Notes: generated by a model from the letters alone, not told the origin. Shown: positions 29,648 through 39,200, numbered from the stretch's first letter. The stretch: 45,044 nt of DNA from Vibrionales bacterium SWAT-3 (GCA_000169995.1 AAZW01000038.1:1-45044), one strand, 5' to 3'. Numbers and translations are program-made.

Positions 29648-31768
29648 TTACTTATGTCTAATCAACCAGCAGTTATGAATATGCTTATTGCGAGAGAAAT
29701 CTAGTGGAAGTGTCTTCGCTGAGATGTTCTGAGCCTTAAGACCTAGTTCGTCTAGAGCTTCCAAGTCCATTTTGAAGTGACGCTTGTTGTTAGAGAACAC
29801 AATCGTACCTTCATCACGAAGCAGGCGTTTTAGGTTCTCCATCAATTGGATATGATCACGTTGAACATCGAAAGATTGATCCATACGCTTCGAGTTTGAG
29901 AACGTTGGTGGATCAATGAAGATCAGGTCATACGAGCCTTGCTCTTTAACTAACCATTGTAAGCAGTCAGCTTGAACAAACTGGTGTTGACGACCTACAC
30001 GGCCGTTAAGCTCCATGTTCTCTTTCGCCCACTCTAGGTAGGTATTAGACATATCAACAGTAGTTGTAGAGCGTGCGCCACCCACAGCAGCATGTACAGA
30101 TGCACTACCTGTATAAGCAAACAGGTTAAGGAAATCCTTGCCTGCAGCCATTTCACCGATACGACGACGAGTGATCTTATGATCAAGGAATAAACCTGTA
30201 TCTAGGTAGTCGTGAAGGTTAACAATCAGCTTAACACCGTACTCGTTTACTTCTAGGTTCGACGAATCTTGAGAAAGCTTCTGGTATTGAGAGCGGCCTT
30301 TTTGCTTCTGACGAACTTTCAGCACAACGTTATTGGCTTCAACGCCAGTCACTTGAATAGAAGCACGGATGATATCGGTTAGACGACGTTTTGCTTTCTC
30401 TTCCGGTACATCTTTAGGTGCAGCGTATTCTTGAATCACAAGGTGACCTGGGTATACGTCAATCGCTACATTGTATTCTGGTAAGTCTGCATCATAGATA
30501 CGGTAACAATCTAGTTGCTCTTTCTTAGCCCACTTGCCAATTTTGCCGATGTTCTTCTTAAGACGGTTCGCGAAATCAGGTGCAATCTGCTGCTCTTGTT
30601 GCTCTGTTGGGCGCTCTGACATCGGACGATCGGAAATTGAGTAGTTCTTTTGGTGACACGGTAACGCACCGTTATTCAATTTGAACTGTTTGTCTGCACG
30701 CATACGCAAGCAGCTTAGAAGCTCGTCTGAGCTAGAGAAGATAGATGCGTTACAACCACCAAACTCAGCTTTTAGCTGCGCGCCAAATGCCGTGTATAGT
30801 GCAATCAAGCCAGGCTCAGTACCTAGACGCTCACCATAAGGTGGGTTTGATACAACTACGCCATTGTCGAATTCCGCAGGACGCTTAACAAGTGCAGCAT
30901 CGCCTACTTCAAATTGAATTAAATCTTCAACACCGGCACGACGCGCATTGTCACGTGCAGTCTTGATCATTCGCTCATCGTTGTCATAGCCGTAGAACTT
31001 ACACTCTACTTTCTTCACACCACGGCGACCTTGGACATTCGCTTCTGACTTAACTTCAGCCCAAAGCTCTGGTTCAAAATCTTCTAGAGCTTCGAAACAC
31101 CATTTCTGACGCTTAACACCCGGAGCCATGTTCGCAGCCATCATTGCCGCTTCAATCACAAGCGTACCTGAACCACACATAGGATCTAAGAAAGGTTTTG
31201 TTGCGTCCCAGCCACTACGAAGAAGAATCGCTGCAGCAAGAGTTTCGCGCAACGGTGCGCGACCTGATTCAGGACGGTAACCACGCTGGTGAAGACCGCT
31301 GCCGACCATATCAAGGCCAAGAATCGCTTTGTCACGGTGTAAACGAACGTGAATACGAACATCTGGATTTTCTTTGCTAATAGAAGGACGAGGTAATGAC
31401 TTCTTCTCGAAGCAATCGACGATAGCGTCTTTCACTTTCATCGCGCCGTATTGGCTGTTGCGTATTTCACGGTTAGTACCATTAAAGTCAACCACAAAAC
31501 GCTTAGAGCTATGGAATTGATTCACCCAGTTAACCGCAGTGGTCGATAGGTACAAATCCATGTCGTCCTGACAAGTGAATTCAGAAAGGACACGTACAAA
31601 TCGAGAAGCCAAACGACTCCACAAACAACAACGATAAATTTGCTCATTGGTCGCTTTGAATTTAACACCTGCCTGAACAGGTTTTGCGTTTGTAATCCCT
31701 AGTTGGGTTAGTTCTTCAACTAATAAATTCTCAAGGCCGTTTGAGGTAACCGCTAGATATTGATTCAT
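29648..31768 (-). CDS. rlmKL: Bifunctional 23S rRNA methyltransferase RlmKL
   Basis: RlmKL methylates G2445 (N2, RlmL part) and G2069 (N7, RlmK part) of 23S rRNA. The 706-residue protein is close to the 702 of E. coli. The N-terminal part has a THUMP domain (about 45-155), then the RlmL methyltransferase with DPMCGSGTLVIEAAMMA and the NPPYGERLG motif. The C-terminal RlmK half has DFLNLFAYTGSASVHAA for SAM binding and IDPPTFSNSKRM. It is the first gene of the operon rlmKL-grx-uup-DUF3466, and its promoter must lie in the 508-bp gap upstream. Confidence 0.96.
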   Translation of the reverse strand: MNQYLAVTSNGLENLLVEELTQLGITNAKPVQAGVKFKATNEQIYRCCLWSRLASRFVRVLSEFTCQDDMDLYLSTTAVNWVNQFHSSKRFVVDFNGTNREIRNSQYGAMKVKDAIVDCFEKKSLPRPSISKENPDVRIHVRLHRDKAILGLDMVGSGLHQRGYRPESGRAPLRETLAAAILLRSGWDATKPFLDPMCGSGTLVIEAAMMAANMAPGVKRQKWCFEALEDFEPELWAEVKSEANVQGRRGVKKVECKFYGYDNDERMIKTARDNARRAGVEDLIQFEVGDAALVKRPAEFDNGVVVSNPPYGERLGTEPGLIALYTAFGAQLKAEFGGCNASIFSSSDELLSCLRMRADKQFKLNNGALPCHQKNYSISDRPMSERPTEQQEQQIAPDFANRLKKNIGKIGKWAKKEQLDCYRIYDADLPEYNVAIDVYPGHLVIQEYAAPKDVPEEKAKRRLTDIIRASIQVTGVEANNVVLKVRQKQKGRSQYQKLSQDSSNLEVNEYGVKLIVNLHDYLDTGLFLDHKITRRRIGEMAAGKDFLNLFAYTGSASVHAAVGGARSTTTVDMSNTYLEWAKENMELNGRVGRQHQFVQADCLQWLVKEQGSYDLIFIDPPTFSNSKRMDQSFDVQRDHIQLMENLKRLLRDEGTIVFSNNKRHFKMDLEALDELGLKAQNISAKTLPLDFSRNKHIHNCWLIRHK

Positions 31769-31975
31769 AGTGTTCTTTTATTGATAAAAATGAGCTCGAT
31801 TATACCTGATTTTGTTACCAGAGCATCACTCTAAACTCGTCTTTTCATTGAATCTTTCGACTGACTGGCTAGCAAATACTCATTACTGAAGCGATCGCTT
31901 ACCCACCCCCCCTTAAAACATAAGACCTAACGAACTCACTCGTTTAACGCGCAGTTTCCGAGCAATTCGCCAATG

Positions 31976-31989
31976 TGAATTAATATTCA
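31976..31989. promoter_or_regulatory. Candidate ArgR binding site (ARG box)
   Basis: TGAATTAATATTCA has the exact core TGAAT-wwww-ATTCA of the ArgR consensus, extended by one G/C pair on each side. A second box at the usual 3-bp spacing is not seen. It lies about 207 bases upstream of rlmKL and about 75 bases before the small open frame on the other strand. Confidence 0.5.
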
Positions 31990-32064
31990 CCCCAAAATTG
32001 GTATATGCCAAACTAGAAATAAGGGTGAAAATTAGCTACAAAAGAACAAAAACAGGGAATAAAG

Positions 32065-32097
32065 ATGGGTAAATTACACTTTTGGGGAAGTAAATAA
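32065..32097 (+). CDS. Possible ten-residue peptide gene
   Basis: ATG at 32065 starts a frame for MGKLHFWGSK followed by TAA, preceded by AGGGA six bases upstream. It could be a leader peptide or a tiny protein, or chance. It is the only frame in the gap with a good ribosome site. An ARG box and an imperfect palindrome lie within 90 bases upstream on the same side, and a hairpin follows at 32194-32213. No homologue is known to me. Confidence 0.25.
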   Translation: MGKLHFWGSK

Positions 32098-32185
32098 GGT
32101 GAAATTAACGTAAAAAAATCGTCTTAACTTCACTATTTTGATGGTTAATGAGTGATGTATTTATCAGGATGAGGTTTTTCAGGCA

Positions 32186-32213
32186 CAAAAAAAATCGGCT
32201 ATTAAGCCGATTA
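32186..32213 (-). terminator. zapC terminator
   Basis: AATCGGCT / AGCCGATT hairpin with a 4-nt loop, followed on the minus strand by eight T; about 65 bases after the zapC stop codon. Confidence 0.8.
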
Positions 32214-32276
32214 TTTGGAAGGTTTTATGAGGTTGTTTGCTGCGACGTATGGCCGAAATGATGTATTAAATTTGAG

Positions 32277-32828
32277 TTAGCCAACCATCGCAATATGATG
32301 AGATTGATGCAGAATCGCGTTAGCATCAAGCATTCTATCGTGCATCACCTTGATCGAGTCACCAAAGCGTAATCCCTTTGAAGGAGTCAGTAGGAACTCT
32401 TCTAGGTCTACAAATGCACATAAGCTCGCACACTCGCCCACTTCTAACACGATGAAGTAACCAAGGCTATGCTCGTTATTCATTTGTACAATATCCCCTT
32501 CCTGAGGATACTCATGGCCTGCACCTTGAGGTGCGAAGAACCAGCTCTTTGGTTGTACAGGCTTGTGGAAACGCTTCGCAGCCACGCAGTAAAGCGCAAG
32601 TTCTGCTTGGCGAGGCTCAGATAGCTCTAAGCCAGAAATTTGTTCTTTGAAGGTTTGGTATGAGGATGCATCATCAACGGTGAATTCATTATCTCGAAAC
32701 GCGCAGTCCACCAGCTTATTGCGGACCAGATTCGTTTTGAAAATCATATCCTCTCCGAGGTTTAGCATTAATGAACATTGCTGCTCATCGTAATACCAAC
32801 TCCATGTATCGCTAGGTTTAAGCATCAT
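32277..32828 (-). CDS. zapC: Cell division protein ZapC
   Basis: ZapC promotes bundling of FtsZ filaments and stabilises the Z-ring. The 183-residue soluble protein has the family start MLKPSDTWSWYYDEQQCSLMLNLG, the central DDASSYQTF and AELALYCVAAKRF segments, and the PKSWFF motif, in the order and length of E. coli ZapC (180). Two adjacent ATG codons (32828 and 32825) are possible starts. It is followed by its own terminator and lies upstream of the ARG-box gap. Confidence 0.9.
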   Translation of the reverse strand: MMLKPSDTWSWYYDEQQCSLMLNLGEDMIFKTNLVRNKLVDCAFRDNEFTVDDASSYQTFKEQISGLELSEPRQAELALYCVAAKRFHKPVQPKSWFFAPQGAGHEYPQEGDIVQMNNEHSLGYFIVLEVGECASLCAFVDLEEFLLTPSKGLRFGDSIKVMHDRMLDANAILHQSHHIAMVG

Positions 32829-32908
32829 TTCGTCTCACACTGTTGAACCATTCCATTAGGTAAAACGCAAAATTACCTTCAATTGCAGTAATTTTACTGA
32901 GCAATAGG

Positions 32909-32940
32909 CAAAAAAAAAGAGGAAATGAATTCCTCTTTCT
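32909..32940 (-). terminator. pyrD terminator
   Basis: AGAGGAA / TTCCTCT hairpin followed on the minus strand by nine T. It is about 110 bases after the pyrD stop and also isolates zapC. Confidence 0.75.
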
Positions 32941-33049
32941 TATCGCTTTTCTCTACAACTCAGGGAGTTACAGTGTCTCTTTTAGTAAGACGATGTCAGT
33001 TTATAGATACTTCTGATATTGATGTTCTATAACGACCATAGTTTGTAAA

Positions 33050-34060
33050 CTACAGGTTTTTGACAATGTCAGCTACAAGGCCTGGACCCTTGTAGATAAA
33101 ACCAGAGTAAACTTGAACAAGCTTAGCACCTGCCATCATTTTCTCTTTTGCAGCAACATAAGAGTCAACGCCACCTACCCCGATGATCGGCAGTTGGTCA
33201 CCTAGCTCTTGGTGAAGTTTACGAACTACTTCAGTGCTACGAGATTGAACTGGACGTCCACTTAGGCCACCCGCTTCGTCGCAGTGTTTCATGCCTTCGA
33301 CAATTGAACGATCCAAAGTCGTGTTTGTTGCGATCACACCATCGATCTTATTTTTGATCAATGATTCGCAAATTTGGCTGATTTCATCATCACTTAGATC
33401 CGGAGCAATCTTAAGAGCTAGCGGAACATACTTACCATGCTTCTCTTCTAGTTCTGCTTGTTTTGCCTTAAGTTCAGACAGCAAATCATCAAGTGCTTCG
33501 CCGTATTGTAGAGAACGTAGCCCTGGTGTGTTTGGTGAAGAGATATTTACTGCAATGTAACCCGCGTATTGATATACCTTCTCCATACAGATCAAGTAGT
33601 CTTCTGCACCCTTTTCAATTGGCGTGTCTTTGTTTTTACCGATGTTGATACCTAAGATGCCGTCGTAGTTTGACTTCTTAACATTCTCAACCAGGTTATC
33701 TACGCCTAGGTTGTTGAAACCCATGCGGTTGATGATACCTTCAGCTTCAACAAGACGGAATAAACGAGGTTTATCGTTACCCGCTTGTGGACGTGGAGTC
33801 ACAGTCCCTACTTCTACAAAGCCAAAACCCATCGCGCCAAATGCATCAATACACTCGCCGTTTTTATCTAGGCCAGCCGCAAGGCCAACTGGGTTTTTAA
33901 AAGTAAGACCCATGCATTCTACAGGTCGATGAGGTAATTGTTGGCGATACAAAAGATCAATAGGTGTGCCAGTAAAGCGCTTGAAGTTTTGAATTGCGAG
34001 ATCATGTGCCTTTTCGGCATCAAGTTGGAAAAAGCCAGTTCTGGCTAGACGGTAAAGCAT
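33050..34060 (-). CDS. pyrD: Dihydroorotate dehydrogenase (quinone) PyrD
   Basis: Class 2 PyrD oxidises dihydroorotate to orotate in pyrimidine synthesis and passes electrons to quinones at the inner membrane. The 336-residue protein equals E. coli in length. It has the N-terminal amphipathic part (LYRLARTGFFQLDAEKAHDL), FMN-binding segments GLAAGLDKNGECIDA and NRMGFNNLG, the catalytic Ser region VNISSPNTPGLRSLQ, and the C-terminal phosphate site VGGVDSYVAAKEKM with YSGFIYKGPGL. GGAGG lies five bases before the ATG. A leader hairpin, a promoter and a PurR-like box lie upstream. Confidence 0.96.
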   Translation of the reverse strand: MLYRLARTGFFQLDAEKAHDLAIQNFKRFTGTPIDLLYRQQLPHRPVECMGLTFKNPVGLAAGLDKNGECIDAFGAMGFGFVEVGTVTPRPQAGNDKPRLFRLVEAEGIINRMGFNNLGVDNLVENVKKSNYDGILGINIGKNKDTPIEKGAEDYLICMEKVYQYAGYIAVNISSPNTPGLRSLQYGEALDDLLSELKAKQAELEEKHGKYVPLALKIAPDLSDDEISQICESLIKNKIDGVIATNTTLDRSIVEGMKHCDEAGGLSGRPVQSRSTEVVRKLHQELGDQLPIIGVGGVDSYVAAKEKMMAGAKLVQVYSGFIYKGPGLVADIVKNL

Positions 34061-34074
34061 TGTGCCTCCGATAG

Positions 34075-34098
34075 AAAAAAGCCCCGTGTAAACGGGGC
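34075..34098 (-). promoter_or_regulatory. pyrD leader hairpin with U tract
   Basis: GCCCCG-TTTACA-CGGGGC followed by six T on the minus strand ends about 15 bases before the pyrD start codon. The predicted transcription start falls at the first bases of this hairpin, so nearly the whole leader is the hairpin plus the ribosome site. In enteric pyrC and pyrD, a C/G choice at the start decides whether a leader hairpin forms in response to CTP; the layout here suggests a related control, or attenuation. Confidence 0.55.
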
Positions 34099-34101
34099 GA
34101 T

Positions 34102-34130
34102 ATTATTTACTTATTTCCACAACTATTCAA
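34102..34130 (-). promoter_or_regulatory. Predicted pyrD promoter
   Basis: On the minus strand, -35 TTGAAT (34125-34130) and -10 AATAAT (34102-34107) have a 17-bp spacer. Transcription would start at about the run CGCCCC (34095-34099). Confidence 0.5.
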
Positions 34131-34189
34131 TCTATTACTGTCTGTAAGGGTAAGATAATCTAGTTTGCTAACGAATAAGCTTCTTTATT

Positions 34190-34205
34190 AAGCAAACGTT
34201 ATCGT
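34190..34205. promoter_or_regulatory. PurR-like operator upstream of pyrD
   Basis: AAGCAAACGTTATCGT agrees with the PurR consensus ANGCAANCGNTTNCNT at all fixed positions but one. It lies about 60 bases upstream of the predicted -35. pyrD is a known PurR target in E. coli. Confidence 0.55.
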
Positions 34206-34312
34206 ATGTTTAGCATATCGAGTACCTCAACTTCACTTTCAAACGAATCACTTTAGTCCACTGTGAATGACTGACACTTTCTAAGCCCAAACTAATCGGC
34301 CCCCAAAACGAA

Positions 34313-34343
34313 AAAGGCAGACCAAATGGCCTGCCCTTTATTA
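34313..34343 (-). terminator. gdhB terminator
   Basis: GGCAG-A-CCA pairs with TGG-C-CTGCC (one mismatch) around a short loop; on the minus strand it is followed by TTTTTCG. It starts 15 bases after the stop codon. Confidence 0.8.
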
Positions 34344-34358
34344 CTGTCTATCTAATCG

Positions 34359-37300
34359 TTAGTCTTTCGACATGCAGTTTAGATTCAGTAGCATTAATTC
34401 ACGCAACGCAACTGAGAACTTAGCAAACTCATGAACAGAACCCACTTTGAATTCGTTCAGGATGCTTTCCCAACGGTGAAGAGAAACAGAGTTGCTTTCC
34501 ATCCAATCATCGAGCGCTTTAATCACATCAAGATCTGAACCACAACCGCAGTTAAGTACTTGGCCTGTTAGTTGGCGTTGTTGCCAATCCAGATCTTCTC
34601 TGAATGCAGCGCGTGCCAATGCTTGCCAGTTGTTGTCGACTGCTTGACCATTGATTTGCTTCAAGAACCAGTGCAGAGACAAACGGTCGCCCAGATTGAA
34701 GTAAAGTTTAGACGCTTGTTGTACTGTTTTACCCGTTTCACGAGCCACTGTGGATATATCCAGTGCTGAGTACAAGCTAGACAGACGCGCTACTGAATTC
34801 GCCAATTCTGCTGTTACGCCTTGGTCAATCCATACTTGCGCCATTGCTTGATGTTCTTCTACTTCTGAAGCAACCAGGTTTTCATCCAGTTTCTCAGTAA
34901 TAGCTACTACATCGCCTTGGTAAAGTTCAACCAGTGCTTTCACAGATTGCTTACCAGTGCGGTTTCTTAGCAACCAACGTGTTAAACGGCGCAGTGTACG
35001 ACGTACGTGGTACAGCAACTCATATTGAGCTTGCGAGCTAGAGATATTATCCAGTTCACGGATGCTCTTAAGCACTTGACCCAAACCGTAGATTTCACGT
35101 GATGCCGCGTAAGCATTAGCAATATCGACAATGTTTGCGCCCGTCTCTTCTTGCAGACGAGTGATGAAGTTACAACCCATCTCGTTAACCATTTGGTTAG
35201 CAAGTGCAGTAGCAATGATCTCTGCACGCAGTGGATGGTTATCCATGTGTTGAGAGTAGTTACGGCGTAACTCAGTTGGGAAGTATTGCATCAATTGTTG
35301 AGCATGGAACTCATCATTCGCAATATCGTCGCTCACAAGATCTTCTTTCAGGACCATCTTACCGTAAGCGATCAATACAGATAGCTCTGGTCGTGTCAGG
35401 CCTTGACCTTGCTTCTCACGCTCTAGCAGAGTTTCGTCATCTGGGATGTATTCTAAACCACGATCCAGATACCCTGCTTTCTCCATTGTGTGAATGAAGC
35501 GGATTTGTTCTTTAACTAAGCTCACGCCTTGGTGTTCAGTTACCGAAATAGACTCAGCTTGGCAGTACGCGTCATCAAGTACAATCTCACCAACTTCATC
35601 TTCCATTGACTCTAGAACTTGGTTACGTTGCTTAACCGTTAGATCACCATTAGACACCAGGCCATTCAGGAAGATCTTAATGTTTACTTCGTTATCTGAA
35701 CAGTCAACACCACCCACGTTATCAACAAAGTCTGTGTTGACTCGGCCGCCGGTAAGCGCATATTCAATACGACCCAATTGAGTCATACCCAAGTTACCGC
35801 CTTCACCAACAACTTTTGCTTTCAAATCGCCGCCATTGATACGCAACACATCGTTAGCACGGTCGCCAACATCAGTGTGAGTTTCACTTGAAGACTTAAC
35901 GTAAGTACCGATACCACCATTCCATAGTAGATCAACTTCCATAGATAAGATCGCTTTGATCAAATCATTTGGCGCCATTGATGCTTTCTTGGTACCCAGC
36001 ATTTTCTGAATTTCAGGCGTTAGAGAGATAGACTTCGCTCGACGAGAGAAGATGCCACCACCCTGAGAAATCAGTTCTTTGTTGTAATCTTCCCAGCTTG
36101 AGCGAGGTAGATTGAACAAACGATCACGCTCTACCCAGCTTGATGCTGAATCTGGGTTCGGATCAATGAATATGTGCATGTGGTTAAATGCCGCTTGTAG
36201 ACGGATGTGCTTAGATAGCAGCATACCGTTACCAAATACGTCACCCGCCATATCACCAACACCGATAGCAGTGAAGTCTGTAGTCTGGCAGTTAATGCCC
36301 ATTTCACGGAAGTGACGCTTAACCGATTCCCAACCACCTTTTGCTGTGATACCCATTGCTTTGTGGTCGTAGCCGTTAGAGCCACCCGAAGCAAATGCAT
36401 CACCTAACCAGAAGTTGTACTCTTCAGATACAGAGTTCGCTAAGTCAGAGAACGTTGCTGTACCTTTATCGGCTGCAACAACTAAGTACGGGTCATCTTC
36501 ATCATGACGAACCACATTCTTAGGTGGAATAACCTCACCTTCAATGATGTTGTCTGATACGTCTAGTAGTGCACGGATGAAGCGCTTGTAACAGCGTTGC
36601 CCTTCAGCGAAGATCTCGTCACGACCAGACATAGTGTGCTGACGTTTACAAACAAAACCACCTTTTGCACCTACAGGTACAATTACCGTGTTCTTAACTT
36701 GTTGTGCTTTAACTAGGCCAAGAATCTCAGTACGGAAATCTTCTTGACGGTCTGACCAACGAAGTCCACCACGAGCCACTTTACCGCCACGTAGGTGAAC
36801 ACCTTCAATATCTGGGGCGTATACGAAGATCTCAAACGCAGGCACTGGTGCCGGAATATCTGGAATCTCGCTTGGTCTCATTTTCAGAGCCAACCAAGGC
36901 TTAGCTTGCTTGTTCTCGTCTACTTGGTAGTAGTTAGTACGAAGCGTTGCAGTGATCATCTCCATGTAGCGACGAATAATACGATCATCATCCAAGCTTT
37001 CTACATGATCGAGCTGTTCAGTGATCTTCTTGATAAGATCTTGTTGACCCTTCGCGCTGCCCTTCAGTTTCGGATCAAAACGCTTACCGAATAAGCTTAC
37101 TAGACCTTTCGCTAACTCAGGGTAATGGGACAATGTATCTTCGATGTATTGTTGACTGAATGGGAAACCAACTTGACGCATGTAGCGAGCATAAGCACGT
37201 AAAATTGAGATTTCACGACCAGAGAGACCAGCACCTAGTACCAAACGGTTAAAGCCATCGCTATCTAATTCACCAGCCCAGATTGCTGCAAATGCTTGTT

Positions 37301-39200
37301 GGAAAAGATCACGAGCTTCACGAAGATCAATTGTTTGGTCGCTCTTATGAAGCATTGAGAAATCTAAGATCCAATAGGTTGTACCGTTGGTCTTACGCAC
37401 TTCGTATGGCGACTCACCGATTACGCGTAGGCCAAAGTTTTCAAGCATTGGCATCACATCAGAAAGGTGAATTGGCTCTGCACTGTGGTAGAACAGTTTT
37501 AAGCGAACCGCTTTTGAGTCTGCAGCTTCTTCTTGTGGACGGTAGAAAAGCATACCAAGTTTGTTGTCTTCACTCAGTGCTTCTAAACGTTCGATGTCTG
37601 CAACGGCAGAACCTGGCATCATGTCTTCTTTGTACGAACGTGGGAATGCACGCATGTACTCTTTCGACAATGGAAGCCCTTTACTCTCACCAAAGTTTGC
37701 AATGATTGATTCAGATAGACGGTCATCCCACGTAGACGATACTTCCATTAAATTTTGCTCAATTGTTTTCACGTCCACATCCATGTTGTTGTTATCAACA
37801 CGAACAATATAGTGCGTTCTTGCCAGAGGACTCTCAGAGAAGTACGTTGTAAATTCTACTTCTTCTTCACACCCAAAGTACTGCTTCAAAATGCGCTGTG
37901 TTTGGCGACGAAGTTCAGTGTTGTAACGATCTTTTGTTACGTAAACCATACAGCTAAAGAAACGGCCAAACGGGTCTTTGCGAACGAACAGACGCAGAAG
38001 ATCACGATCTTGCATCTGTACGACACCCGTACCCACTTCAAGCAGCTCTTCTTCTCGAGCTTGAAGCAGTTCATCACGTGGGTAGTTTTCAAGAATGTTG
38101 TGCAGAGCTTTGTAAGAGTATGAACCCTCACGATAACCACTCGCGTTTAAGATACGCTCTACTTTCTCACGAACTAGAGGAATCGTTTCAACGGTTTGGT
38201 TATAAACAGCAGAAGTGTAAAGGCCAGTGAAACGGTGCTCACCAATTACTTTGCCGTTCTTATCGAATTTCTTAATACCGATGTAGTCATTGTAAGCTGG
38301 GCGGTGAATGCGTGAAGCCGTGTTGCCCTTTGTTACGATAAGTACATACGGTTTTTTTGCTTCTAAACGCGCCGAGTCAGAAAACTCAGACAACTTAACG
38401 TTACGTACACGATCTGAATTCGCAAACAAACCAAGACCTTGCTCCTTGGTCGGTTGCAGCTCAGTATCGCCGTTAACTGAAACAAGGTCATATTCCTTAT
38501 AACCCATAAAGGTAAAGTTGTGTTCACCTAACCAACGAAGAAACGCCAACGTCTCATCAAAACGTTGACCATCTACTGGAATGCTTTCTTTTTGCTGTTC
38601 AACTTGGTCAGTGACTTCTTTCAGCTTTTCAACCATCGTTAACCAGTCGTTAACCACTAGGCTAGTGTCAGTGAAAATGTCTAGAAGCTCTGTCTTAAGT
38701 GCCGTCATTTCTGCTTTGCTACTTAGACGGTCAACCTCGATGTGGAACAAAGATTGGAAAACACCTTCACCACTGCTCACACCCACTACACTTCCCGAAT
38801 CAGAGCGAGAGATTTGCGTTGGGTTATGCAGCATAAGGTGAGAAGAAAGGTCTAGGCGAGTCAATGCCATTTTTACAGAATCAACAAGGAAAGGACTGTC
38901 CGGTACCACTATCTCCACGATAGTGTGAGTGGACTGCCAGCCTTGACGACTTACTGTCGGGTTGAAAACACGTACCGAGATTTCATCGGCTTTCTTTTCG
39001 TTGATGTGGTGCCATAAACTAACTACAGCACCATATAAATCGGATTCATTTCTCTGAGTCAGGTCGTCATGAGAAACGTTACTAAACAAGTGTTGAGCAA
39101 GTTGAGTTACGAGAGGTCGATGAGCAAGGTCAAGTTTGTCTTGAATCAGCTTGTAAACTTTTTCAAGTAAAACTGGAACCACAGTTTCACGTGCGGTCAT
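34359..39200 (-). CDS. gdhB: NAD-specific glutamate dehydrogenase, 180-kDa class
   Basis: This very large enzyme deaminates glutamate to 2-oxoglutarate with NAD, mainly in amino acid catabolism. The 1613-residue protein has ACT-like regulatory segments in the N-terminal part, the catalytic domain in the middle (about 690-1230) with LRGGKVARGGLRWSDR, the Lys motif VGAKGGFVCKR, the nucleotide-binding region DFTAIGVGDMAGDVFGNGML, and a long helical C-terminal part. I chose ATG 39200, with GGAG seven bases upstream; a TTG five codons earlier would begin inside this site. It has its own terminator and no close operon partner. Confidence 0.95.
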   Translation of the reverse strand: MTARETVVPVLLEKVYKLIQDKLDLAHRPLVTQLAQHLFSNVSHDDLTQRNESDLYGAVVSLWHHINEKKADEISVRVFNPTVSRQGWQSTHTIVEIVVPDSPFLVDSVKMALTRLDLSSHLMLHNPTQISRSDSGSVVGVSSGEGVFQSLFHIEVDRLSSKAEMTALKTELLDIFTDTSLVVNDWLTMVEKLKEVTDQVEQQKESIPVDGQRFDETLAFLRWLGEHNFTFMGYKEYDLVSVNGDTELQPTKEQGLGLFANSDRVRNVKLSEFSDSARLEAKKPYVLIVTKGNTASRIHRPAYNDYIGIKKFDKNGKVIGEHRFTGLYTSAVYNQTVETIPLVREKVERILNASGYREGSYSYKALHNILENYPRDELLQAREEELLEVGTGVVQMQDRDLLRLFVRKDPFGRFFSCMVYVTKDRYNTELRRQTQRILKQYFGCEEEVEFTTYFSESPLARTHYIVRVDNNNMDVDVKTIEQNLMEVSSTWDDRLSESIIANFGESKGLPLSKEYMRAFPRSYKEDMMPGSAVADIERLEALSEDNKLGMLFYRPQEEAADSKAVRLKLFYHSAEPIHLSDVMPMLENFGLRVIGESPYEVRKTNGTTYWILDFSMLHKSDQTIDLREARDLFQQAFAAIWAGELDSDGFNRLVLGAGLSGREISILRAYARYMRQVGFPFSQQYIEDTLSHYPELAKGLVSLFGKRFDPKLKGSAKGQQDLIKKITEQLDHVESLDDDRIIRRYMEMITATLRTNYYQVDENKQAKPWLALKMRPSEIPDIPAPVPAFEIFVYAPDIEGVHLRGGKVARGGLRWSDRQEDFRTEILGLVKAQQVKNTVIVPVGAKGGFVCKRQHTMSGRDEIFAEGQRCYKRFIRALLDVSDNIIEGEVIPPKNVVRHDEDDPYLVVAADKGTATFSDLANSVSEEYNFWLGDAFASGGSNGYDHKAMGITAKGGWESVKRHFREMGINCQTTDFTAIGVGDMAGDVFGNGMLLSKHIRLQAAFNHMHIFIDPNPDSASSWVERDRLFNLPRSSWEDYNKELISQGGGIFSRRAKSISLTPEIQKMLGTKKASMAPNDLIKAILSMEVDLLWNGGIGTYVKSSSETHTDVGDRANDVLRINGGDLKAKVVGEGGNLGMTQLGRIEYALTGGRVNTDFVDNVGGVDCSDNEVNIKIFLNGLVSNGDLTVKQRNQVLESMEDEVGEIVLDDAYCQAESISVTEHQGVSLVKEQIRFIHTMEKAGYLDRGLEYIPDDETLLEREKQGQGLTRPELSVLIAYGKMVLKEDLVSDDIANDEFHAQQLMQYFPTELRRNYSQHMDNHPLRAEIIATALANQMVNEMGCNFITRLQEETGANIVDIANAYAASREIYGLGQVLKSIRELDNISSSQAQYELLYHVRRTLRRLTRWLLRNRTGKQSVKALVELYQGDVVAITEKLDENLVASEVEEHQAMAQVWIDQGVTAELANSVARLSSLYSALDISTVARETGKTVQQASKLYFNLGDRLSLHWFLKQINGQAVDNNWQALARAAFREDLDWQQRQLTGQVLNCGCGSDLDVIKALDDWMESNSVSLHRWESILNEFKVGSVHEFAKFSVALRELMLLNLNCMSKD

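Larger units (their letters stand above)
31769..32276. other. 508-bp gap between rlmKL and zapC
   Basis: Holds the rlmKL promoter region (not clearly identified), an ARG box (31976-31989), an imperfect palindrome (31998-32011), a possible ten-codon reading frame with a ribosome site (32065-32097), and the zapC terminator (32186-32213). No larger gene is seen on either strand. The length is unusual for this otherwise compact region. Confidence 0.7.

Noticed and set aside
31903..31915. Run of C (CCCACCCCCCC) in the rlmKL-zapC gap as a phase-variable tract.
   Set aside because: Not within a coding region or between clear promoter elements, and short; kept only as a note.
37283..37705. A 140-codon open frame on the plus strand.
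   Set aside because: Antisense to gdhB, low-complexity and without a ribosome site.
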